A DNA stretch of 22,674 nucleotides from Candidatus Saccharimonadales bacterium (GTDB lineage Bacteria > Patescibacteriota > Saccharimonadia > Saccharimonadales > Saccharimonadaceae). The stretch lies in NCBI GenBank assembly GCA_030151825.1, contig JASLCP010000013.1, forward strand, positions 1 to 22,674, read 5' to 3'. The translations under genes and the position numbers were made by a program. Under the pieces are notes generated by a model. It was not told where the DNA came from. It searched no databases and saw only the letters and a program-made list of their open reading frames with translations. Shown here piece after piece: positions 15,764-21,710 of the stretch (positions within the stretch are counted from its first letter, which is position 1; every line of letters begins with the position of its first letter).

Positions 15764-15887
15764 GGCGCCCTCCTAATCTGTGCGTACGATACAGAATGTC
15801 TATATGCGTATAATTCTATTATATCATGTTACATATAAAAAATCAAAGCAGTGACATCTGTTACTGAAATGTACTATAATGGGCTCT
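15764..15887 (+). promoter_or_regulatory. Divergent promoter region of the lipoprotein gene and the gat operon
   Basis: 124 bases between divergent genes. Plus strand: GTGACA (15851-15856), an 18-base spacer and TATAAT (15875-15880), seven bases before gatC ATG 15888, giving a leaderless gatC. Minus strand: TGA-TATAAT with the hexamer at 15823 to 15818, predicting a lipoprotein leader of about 48 bases that includes its Shine-Dalgarno. The stretch between is AT-rich. Confidence 0.6.
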
Positions 15888-16178
15888 ATGACACATATTT
15901 CTCGCGATGATGTGCAACACCTTGCACAATTGAGTAGCTTGCAGCTCAAAGACGACGAAGTAGAAATACTTCGGATTGATATCGAAAATATTCTTGGCTA
16001 CGTCGAACAATTATCGGACCTCGATACAACCGACATCGAGCCGTCGTATCAAGTGACGGGGTTGTCGAATGTTTGGCGCGATGATGCTGTTGTTACGCCA
16101 GAGATTGGGCGCGATGAATTGTTGGCGCTTGCGGCTGACACTGGTGAGTATCAAATTAAAGTTCCGAAAGTATTGTAA
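15888..16178 (+). CDS. gatC: Aspartyl/glutamyl-tRNA amidotransferase subunit C
   Basis: 96-aa GatC, the small subunit that holds GatA and GatB together in the enzyme converting Glu-tRNA(Gln) and/or Asp-tRNA(Asn) to the amide form. The sequence ISRDDVQHLAQLSSLQLKDDE at the start and the Ile-Glu-Pro-Ser-Tyr segment (DTTDIEPSYQV) near residue 45 are typical GatC features, as is WRDDAV near 63. I place the start at ATG 15888. An in-frame ATG at 15879 overlaps the TATAAT box and would lie upstream of the predicted transcript start. It begins a gatC-gatA-hypothetical-gatB operon. Confidence 0.92.
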   Translation: MTHISRDDVQHLAQLSSLQLKDDEVEILRIDIENILGYVEQLSDLDTTDIEPSYQVTGLSNVWRDDAVVTPEIGRDELLALAADTGEYQIKVPKVL

Positions 16179-16183
16179 GAAGT

Positions 16184-17554
16184 ATGGTGCGTATTGCTGA
16201 TTATGCTGCGATGTCTGCTGTTGAGGCGGTTGACGCAGCGCTCGAAAAAGCCAAATTAATTGATGACTATCACGCTTTATTGTCGCTGACCGAGACACGG
16301 GCGCTGGAACGCGCCAAAGCGGTTGACGCAGGTGAAATTACCGGACGACTGGCAGGTGTACCGTTTGTGGTTAAAGATAACTTTTTGGCGTTTGGTGCAC
16401 CAACGACGGCTGCCAGCAAGATGCTGGAGCATTTTGATGCACCACTACAGGCAGCAGCAGTCGAACGGCTCGAGGCAGAGGGTGCAATTTGTATCGGCAA
16501 GGCAAATCTCGATGCCTTTGCTCATGGTGGGAGCACCGAGAACTCGGCGTTTGGTCCAACCAAAAATGCCCATGACCAAACGCGTGTCGCTGGCGGTAGT
16601 AGCGGTGGATCGGCAGTCGTGACGGCACTCGATGTCGTACCATTTGCACTGGGTACCGATACAGGCGGCTCGATCCGTCAGCCAGCTAGCTTTAACGGCG
16701 TGGTGGGTATTAAACCGACCTATGGTACTGTCAGTCGCTACGGTGTCGTGGCAATGGCCAGTAGTACCGACACTATCGGTACCTTTGCAACAACAGCTGA
16801 GGACGCAGCGCTTATCATGGATATTATGGCTGGTCGCGATGCGCGTGACATGACGACATTGCCGGACTTTTTTGCACCAGCGACGCTTGAGGATTCTCTC
16901 ACGATTGGCGTGATTGAAGAGTTTATGACTGACGATGTTGACGGCGATGTCAAACAACGCGTGACTGATTATGTCGAACGGCTAAAAGCAGCGGGACATA
17001 CTATCAAGACGGTGAGTCTGCCTATGGTACACTACGCCCTTGCGATGTACTACATTATTGTGCCGGCTGAAATCAGTAGCAATCTTGCGCGTTATGACGG
17101 CGTGCGCTATGGGCACCGTGCTGAGGGAATAAAGACACTAGCGGAACTATACGGTAAATCGCGTGATGAGGGTTTTGTCACCGAAAACAAGCGCCGCATT
17201 ATGATCGGTAGTTATGTGCTGTCGAGCGGCTATTTCGATGCCTACTACCAACAGGCACAAAAAGCCCGTACGTTACTCATCAATGAGTATAATCAATTGT
17301 TTGAAACGTGTGATGTATTGGTTGGGCCAGTGAGTCCGACGCCGGCGTTCAAGCTGGGTGAGAATACGTCCGATCCGGTCAAGATGTATCTCTCTGATAT
17401 TATGACAGTTGCCGCTAGTCTTGCTGGCATTCCGGCGGTGAGTGTGCCGGCTGGCCAGACCGACGCGGGACTACCAGTCGGTGTCCAATTGATGGGACGG
17501 CAGCAAAGCGACGCGACGCTACTAGCACTGGCGCAGTCAGTCGAGGAGGTGTAG
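16184..17554 (+). CDS. gatA: Aspartyl/glutamyl-tRNA amidotransferase subunit A
   Basis: 456-aa glutamine amidase subunit. It hydrolyses glutamine and passes ammonia to GatB. The amidase-signature triad is complete: Lys64 in GVPFVVKDN, Ser139 in GGSSGGSA and Ser163 in DTGGSIRQPAS. The spacings of 75 and 24 residues are those of characterised GatA. GIKPTYGTVSRYGVVAMASSTDTIG follows as expected. The C-terminal AGIPAVSVPAGQ and GLPVGVQLMG are also standard. It is somewhat shorter at the N-terminus than many GatA proteins. It starts five bases after gatC with only a weak AAGAAG upstream, so it probably depends on translation of gatC. Its last codons contain the AGGAGGTG of the next gene. Confidence 0.95.
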   Translation: MVRIADYAAMSAVEAVDAALEKAKLIDDYHALLSLTETRALERAKAVDAGEITGRLAGVPFVVKDNFLAFGAPTTAASKMLEHFDAPLQAAAVERLEAEGAICIGKANLDAFAHGGSTENSAFGPTKNAHDQTRVAGGSSGGSAVVTALDVVPFALGTDTGGSIRQPASFNGVVGIKPTYGTVSRYGVVAMASSTDTIGTFATTAEDAALIMDIMAGRDARDMTTLPDFFAPATLEDSLTIGVIEEFMTDDVDGDVKQRVTDYVERLKAAGHTIKTVSLPMVHYALAMYYIIVPAEISSNLARYDGVRYGHRAEGIKTLAELYGKSRDEGFVTENKRRIMIGSYVLSSGYFDAYYQQAQKARTLLINEYNQLFETCDVLVGPVSPTPAFKLGENTSDPVKMYLSDIMTVAASLAGIPAVSVPAGQTDAGLPVGVQLMGRQQSDATLLALAQSVEEV

Positions 17555-17558
17555 CAGT

Positions 17559-17978
17559 ATGGGTCCATCAATCATTATTCTGTTTGCAGCGATTATTATC
17601 ATCGGTGTGCTGTTATTTGCGGTTATTACACTTACCAAAAAAGGTCGAACGGTCCTTGATGTCGATCGCTACCGCAGCCGTTGGATGACGATTGAGCAGT
17701 CGCTAGCCAAAGATAACGAGGCGAGTTATCATTTGGCTGTGATGAATGCCGACAAGCTACTTGACCATGCGTTGCGCGAGCGCGGCATTAGAGGTCAGAC
17801 GATGGGCGACCGTATGAAGTTTGCTCGTGATACCTGGAGTAATCGTGACGCAGTGTGGCAGGCGCACAAACTTCGCAACAAAATTGCTCACGAACCGGAT
17901 GTACGCGTATCGTATGATCAAGCGCGTCGTGCATTGGCCGGATTCAAACTAGGACTAAAAGATTTGGGAGCGATTTAG
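17559..17978 (+). CDS. Membrane-anchored HEPN-like protein inside the gat operon
   Basis: 139-aa protein. It has one N-terminal membrane segment (about residues 4-25, IIILFAAIIIIGVLLFAVITL) and a soluble all-helical domain. Residues 106-111 read RNKIAH, the R-x4-H pattern with a polar residue after Arg that marks HEPN domains, many of which are ribonucleases or RNA/nucleotide-binding modules. An earlier helix (YHLAVMNADKLLDHALRERGI, about 57-77) fits the first HEPN helix. It has the best Shine-Dalgarno in the window (AGGAGGTG, 17544-17551) and its stop is immediately followed by the gatB ATG, so it is firmly embedded in the operon. HEPN assignment is by motif only; a structural, non-catalytic helical domain is possible. 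No partner antitoxin gene is adjacent. Confidence 0.7.
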   Translation: MGPSIIILFAAIIIIGVLLFAVITLTKKGRTVLDVDRYRSRWMTIEQSLAKDNEASYHLAVMNADKLLDHALRERGIRGQTMGDRMKFARDTWSNRDAVWQAHKLRNKIAHEPDVRVSYDQARRALAGFKLGLKDLGAI

Positions 17979-19415
17979 ATGGCATCGGCGGAGACATTGG
18001 CAAAATACGAACTAACGATCGGCATTGAGTGTCACGTTCAGCTGGCGACAGACACAAAATTATTTAGCAGTGCTGATAATGATGCGCGCGACAAGTCACC
18101 AAATAGTGTCGTCACACCGATTGATTTTGGGCTGCCTGGCATGTTGCCGGTGCTCAATCGTCATGCAGTAGATTTGGCGATCCGAGCGGGTAAGGCGTTG
18201 AACGCTGATATTGCAACGGTGTCACGGTTTGACCGCAAGCACTATTTTTACCCCGATCTACCCAAGGGATATCAGACAACACAGATGTATCAGCCGATTA
18301 TTCTTGCGGGATATATCGATGCGCCACTTGATGACGGATCGACGGCTCGCGTGCATATTCATCATGCGCATATGGAGGAAGATGCTGGCAAGTTGACGCA
18401 CTATGGTGATCATAGCTTGGTTGATTTGAACAGGGCAGGAACACCGCTGATCGAAATTGTGTCCGAACCCGACATCCATTCGCCAGCCGAAGCGCGCGCT
18501 TATGCCGCCGAGCTTCATAAACTAATGACCTATGCGGGCGTCACCCTGGGTGATTTGTATCATGGCAATATGCGTTTTGATGTGAACGTATCGGTAGCAC
18601 CACGTGGGTCAAGCGAGCTTGGCAAACGTGCCGAGGTAAAGAATCTCAATTCGTTCCGGAGTGTCGAAAAGGCTGCTGAATATGAATTTAATCGCCAAGT
18701 TGAACTACTCGAAAATGGTGAACAAGTTGTTCAGGAGACGCGCGGTTGGAATGACGATACGATGACGACAACATCGCAGCGTAGCAAAGAAGACGCACAA
18801 GATTACCGTTATATGCCTGATGCTGATATTCCGCCGATTATCCTGACACACGAAGAGATTACGGCGATCCAATCGGAGGTACCAAAACTACCGCCGGAAT
18901 ATCGTGCTGAGTTTGCACAGCTGGGTGTTGATAAATCTGTTATCAACACAGTACTGGCGCAGCAACCGTTGGCATCGCTACTGTCACAAGTTGTTGCACG
19001 TGACCAAAAAGCGGCACGTCGAGTGGCAAACTGGATTGCGAGTAACCTCTCGACCGAAGACGAGACAGTTGATACGACGGCCAGTGTTGATGACCTAGTG
19101 ATGTTGGCTGATATGGCAGAAAAGAATGAGATTTCATCAAATGCTGCTAGTGAATTGTTTAACGATGTGATGGCTGGTGCGACGAATCCGCGCACACTTG
19201 CTGAGTCAAAGAACTTGTTGCAGGTCAGTGACGAGTCGGCCATTGCGGCTATTGTCGATGAAGTATTGGCCGATCCTGCGAGTGCTCAGTCGCTGGATGA
19301 CATCAAAAACGGTAAAGATAAGGCCATCGGCTATTTGGTTGGCCAAATCATGAAAAAATCACAGGGCAAGGCGAACCCCGCACTTGCGCAAAAACTAATC
19401 CGCGAGCGATTATAA
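17979..19415 (+). CDS. gatB: Aspartyl/glutamyl-tRNA amidotransferase subunit B
   Basis: 478-aa tRNA-binding and kinase subunit of GatCAB. It phosphorylates the misacylated Glu or Asp with ATP and then amidates it. The N-terminal catalytic cradle shows ELTIGIECHVQLATDTKLFS and DFGLPGMLPVLN. HYFYPDLPKGYQTTQMYQPI carries the characteristic metal- and ATP-site region. HHAHMEEDAGKL, DLNRAGTPLIEIVSEPD, FDVNVSVAP and SQRSKEDAQDYRYMPDADIPP follow in the standard order. The C-terminal part (from about 330) is the helical plus YqeY-like tail, ending in KANPALAQKLIRERL. It starts directly after the HEPN-like gene stop, with GGGAG at 17966-17970. Length is normal for the family. Confidence 0.96.
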   Translation: MASAETLAKYELTIGIECHVQLATDTKLFSSADNDARDKSPNSVVTPIDFGLPGMLPVLNRHAVDLAIRAGKALNADIATVSRFDRKHYFYPDLPKGYQTTQMYQPIILAGYIDAPLDDGSTARVHIHHAHMEEDAGKLTHYGDHSLVDLNRAGTPLIEIVSEPDIHSPAEARAYAAELHKLMTYAGVTLGDLYHGNMRFDVNVSVAPRGSSELGKRAEVKNLNSFRSVEKAAEYEFNRQVELLENGEQVVQETRGWNDDTMTTTSQRSKEDAQDYRYMPDADIPPIILTHEEITAIQSEVPKLPPEYRAEFAQLGVDKSVINTVLAQQPLASLLSQVVARDQKAARRVANWIASNLSTEDETVDTTASVDDLVMLADMAEKNEISSNAASELFNDVMAGATNPRTLAESKNLLQVSDESAIAAIVDEVLADPASAQSLDDIKNGKDKAIGYLVGQIMKKSQGKANPALAQKLIRERL

Positions 19416-19419
19416 TACT

Positions 19420-19971
19420 ATGGAGCCGTGGAAACGTAACGGTAGCCCAGAGGTGACGAAGATTGGCTGGCGCTATATAACGCGCAAGCTCTTTACTGAT
19501 CCGGCGGGTAAAGCGCAAGAGTATTACACGATGTCAAAGCCTGGTACTATATCAATTGCTACAATCGCTCTTACGTCTACTCATACGGTTGTCATTGCCG
19601 AGCAGTTTCGGCCAGGACCCGAAAAGATTTTCGAAGAATTGCCAGGTGGTGGTCATGACAAAGGTGAGGAAATTGAAGCAGCGGCGCGCCGCGAACTTCA
19701 TGAAGAGACGGGATATATCGCGGACTCGATGGAGTATCTGGGAAAAATGTATAAAGATGCGTACTCGAATGGTGAGTGGCATTATTTTTTGGCACGTGAT
19801 TGCGTTAGAGACGGAGAGCAACATACCGATGATGGCGAATTCATTGCCGTCAAAGAGATATCAATCAGTCAGTTATTTGATAATGCGCGGAGGGGTCGAA
19901 TGACTGATACAGAAGCCGTATTTTTGGCCTATGAAAAGCTAAAGGAGATTCAGAATGAAACAGCCAACTAA
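19420..19971 (+). CDS. NUDIX hydrolase, ADP-ribose pyrophosphatase-like
   Basis: 183-aa NUDIX hydrolase, predicted to cleave nucleoside diphosphates linked to another group. A perfect Nudix box (Gx5Ex7REUxEExGU) is visible at about residues 76-98: GGHDKGEE, then RRELHEETGY. The N-terminus MEPWKRNGSPEV and the segment VVIAEQFRPGPEKIFEELPGG before the box are typical of ADP-sugar pyrophosphatases (NudF-like). It begins four bases after the gatB stop with no Shine-Dalgarno. A TATAAT (19411-19416) lies three bases before the ATG, which is too close for a leaderless start unless initiation is unusual. Its last 17 bases overlap galU, whose AAAGGAGA (19941-19948) lies inside it. Confidence 0.85.
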   Translation: MEPWKRNGSPEVTKIGWRYITRKLFTDPAGKAQEYYTMSKPGTISIATIALTSTHTVVIAEQFRPGPEKIFEELPGGGHDKGEEIEAAARRELHEETGYIADSMEYLGKMYKDAYSNGEWHYFLARDCVRDGEQHTDDGEFIAVKEISISQLFDNARRGRMTDTEAVFLAYEKLKEIQNETAN

Positions 19972-20851
19972 AGCAGTTATCGCAGCAGCAGGGTTCGGAA
20001 CACGATTTTTGCCACAAACCAAGGCGATGCCCAAAGAAATGTTACCACTGATTGACAAACCGATTATTCAATATGTTGTTGAAGAGTTAGTTGAGGCGGG
20101 TATCAAAGATATTATTATCGTCGGAAGTAGTAATAAACGTTCGATCGAAGATCATTTTGATACGCCGAACGAAGATTTGCTCGCGAACTTGCGGGCTGGT
20201 GGTGAAAAAAAACGTCCCCTGATCGATACACTCGATGAACTATCGAACATGGCAAACTTTATCTATGTTCGTCAAAAAGGACCGTATGGTAATGCAACGC
20301 CATTGGACTGCGTGTCGCATTTGATTAACGAAGACGAGCCGTTTATCTATACCTTTGCTGATGATTTTATTGTGGCGAGTCCGACACGCTTTAGCCAAAT
20401 GGTCGAGGTGTATAACCAGCACGGGGGGCCAGTATTTACCTGCAAGCCAGTAGTTGACGACAGTGAGTATAGTCGATACGGTATTGTGGCGGGCGAGGCA
20501 ATGGACGAGGGATTAATGAAGATTTCGCATATTATCGAAAAGCCAGGCAAAGAAGATGCACCGTCAAATCTTGCCTCGGTCAGTAGCTATCTACTTACCG
20601 GCAAACTATTTTCGTATTTGGAGACGGCTAAACAGGCATACGATGGGACGGGTGAGTTTACTATTCAGCCGATTATGCAGCAGATGATTGATGATGGTAT
20701 CGCGCATTATGCCTGCGAGATTAAAAATGGCGTGTATTACGATACGGGGGACAAGCTCGAATACCTCAAAACGGTGATTGATTTCGGGCTCAAGCACGAT
20801 GAAATGGGCGTAGCGCTCCGTGAGTATCTAGAAAAACGTCTCAAAGCGTAG
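19955..20851 (+). CDS. galU: UTP-glucose-1-phosphate uridylyltransferase
   Basis: 298-aa nucleotidyltransferase making UDP-glucose from UTP and glucose 1-phosphate, for glycolipid, glycan or envelope sugar synthesis. The N-terminal loop AAGFGTRFLPQTKAMPKEMLP is the GalU pyrophosphorylase signature. Also visible are the IIQYVVEELVEAGI helix, the FAYADD-type metal motif (FIYTFADDF, about 128-136), the YGIVAGEAM strand and IIEKPGKEDAPSNLAS. FTIQPIMQQMID and YYDTGDKLEYLKTVIDFGL close the fold. The gene overlaps the NUDIX gene by 17 bases and has a strong internal ribosome-binding site, so expression is coupled. Length matches bacterial GalU. Confidence 0.95.
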   Translation: MKQPTKAVIAAAGFGTRFLPQTKAMPKEMLPLIDKPIIQYVVEELVEAGIKDIIIVGSSNKRSIEDHFDTPNEDLLANLRAGGEKKRPLIDTLDELSNMANFIYVRQKGPYGNATPLDCVSHLINEDEPFIYTFADDFIVASPTRFSQMVEVYNQHGGPVFTCKPVVDDSEYSRYGIVAGEAMDEGLMKISHIIEKPGKEDAPSNLASVSSYLLTGKLFSYLETAKQAYDGTGEFTIQPIMQQMIDDGIAHYACEIKNGVYYDTGDKLEYLKTVIDFGLKHDEMGVALREYLEKRLKA

Positions 20852-20863
20852 GTAATATAAGTC

Positions 20864-20894
20864 TGCTATACTAAATACAGAACCTAATAAAAGG
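20864..20894 (+). promoter_or_regulatory. Extended -10 promoter and ribosome-binding site for the small membrane-protein cluster
   Basis: TGC followed by TATACT (20867-20872) starts a transcript of about 22 leader bases. AAAAGGA (20888-20894) stands seven bases before ATG 20902. This is one of the few promoters here with a conventional leader. Confidence 0.6.
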
Positions 20895-20901
20895 ATATAT
20901 T

Positions 20902-21165
20902 ATGGATTGGGCACAAATTCTGGTTATTATTCTGTCGATTTTCTTAGCACTCTTTTTGCTGGTTGGGATTGTTTTGACAGTACTGTTGATTCGCTTGACG
21001 CAGCAAATTCGGTCAGTGACAGAGTCGGCAAAACGAACAGCCAATGAAATCGAAGGTGTTGTTCATACGATCAGTGCATTCGGTGCACCGAGCTTGGTTG
21101 TTGGCACATTACTAAAACACGCCAAGAAGTTCACGGCAAAAGCCAAGCGAGAAAGGAAACGTTAG
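20902..21165 (+). CDS. Small single-pass membrane protein (87 aa)
   Basis: N-terminal membrane segment at about residues 5-31 (very Ile/Leu/Val-rich). An amphipathic helix follows (RLTQQIRSVTESAKRTANEIEGVVHTI), then a short hydrophobic patch and a very basic tail (KHAKKFTAKAKRERKR). It resembles DUF948-type small membrane proteins in layout but I cannot assign it. It is first of three small genes, followed one base after its stop by the YtxH-like gene. A role at the cell envelope is likely; the mechanism is unknown. Confidence 0.65.
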   Translation: MDWAQILVIILSIFLALFLLVGIVLTVLLIRLTQQIRSVTESAKRTANEIEGVVHTISAFGAPSLVVGTLLKHAKKFTAKAKRERKR

Positions 21166-21166
21166 G

Positions 21167-21400
21167 ATGTCTAGAAGGTTTGCATTTGGAGCGGTCATTG
21201 GAATGGTTGCGGGGATCGTTGCTGGTGTGTTGACAGCGCCAAAAAGTGGTAAAGAAACGCGCGAGGATATCAAGGCGCGCGCACAAGAACTGAAAGATAA
21301 AGCGGTCGATTTATCGGATGACGTTTTGGCGGCAGCCGAAAAATACAAGGACCAAGGTGCGCAGGTTGTTGAGGACGTCAAAAATGGCCTCAAAAAATAA
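21167..21400 (+). CDS. YtxH-domain protein
   Basis: 77-aa protein. A Gly-rich N-terminal membrane segment (FAFGAVIGMVAGIVAGVLT, about 5-23) is followed directly by APKSGKETREDIK, the hallmark of YtxH/general-stress-type proteins. A Lys/Asp/Glu/Ala-rich amphipathic helix runs to the end. YtxH proteins are often stress-induced and membrane-tethered; the molecular role is unknown. GAAAGGAA (21151-21158) serves as the ribosome-binding site. The end overlaps the next gene by 17 bases. Confidence 0.8.
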   Translation: MSRRFAFGAVIGMVAGIVAGVLTAPKSGKETREDIKARAQELKDKAVDLSDDVLAAAEKYKDQGAQVVEDVKNGLKK

Positions 21401-21677
21401 CAAAACAAACGCTATCGATACGGCAAAACACGATGCCAGAATGGCTGCGCGCCGTACGGTTATCGAGGAATTATTTAATGATTTGTATGATGATCGTCGT
21501 AATATCTATGTTATGAACTTTTTTCGTGGTGTGTTTTTTGGATTTGGAAGCGTGATCGGTGGGACGGTTGTAGTCGCGCTGGTGGTATGGGTGCTGAGTT
21601 TTTTTGTGAATATCCCCGGGCTGGGACAAACGGCTATTGATGCGCAGGATCGACTTCGTACCGAACAGCGTCAATAA
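21384..21677 (+). CDS. DUF5665-like small membrane protein
   Basis: 97-aa protein. The first 40 residues are polar and basic. ELFNDLYDDRRNIYVMNFFRGVFFGFGSVIGGTVVVALVVWVLSFF then leads into one membrane segment (about 53-75) and a polar tail of about 20 residues. The pattern R-N-x-x-x-x-NFFRGvffGfGsviGgTvv is that of DUF5665 proteins, function unknown. I start at ATG 21384 (MASKNN), with GAGGA at 21371-21375 eight bases upstream; a frame extending up to 21318 would lie wholly inside the YtxH gene. It is third in the small membrane-protein cluster. Confidence 0.7.
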   Translation: MASKNNKTNAIDTAKHDARMAARRTVIEELFNDLYDDRRNIYVMNFFRGVFFGFGSVIGGTVVVALVVWVLSFFVNIPGLGQTAIDAQDRLRTEQRQ

Positions 21678-21679
21678 AG

Positions 21680-21710
21680 TGATATAATTAGGGTAACGAT
21701 GGAGGGACAG
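21680..21710 (+). promoter_or_regulatory. dnaE promoter and two competing start signals
   Basis: TGA plus TATAAT (21683-21688) lies ten bases before ATG 21699, so the transcript would begin about 3-5 bases before that codon. The same bases, ATGGAGGG, also contain a Shine-Dalgarno (GGAGGG, 21701-21706) four bases before an in-frame GTG at 21711. Confidence 0.5.

Noticed and set aside
15879..15890. ATG 15879 as the start of gatC
   Set aside because: It overlaps the TATAAT box and would precede the predicted transcript start; ATG 15888 fits both the promoter and the usual GatC N-terminus.
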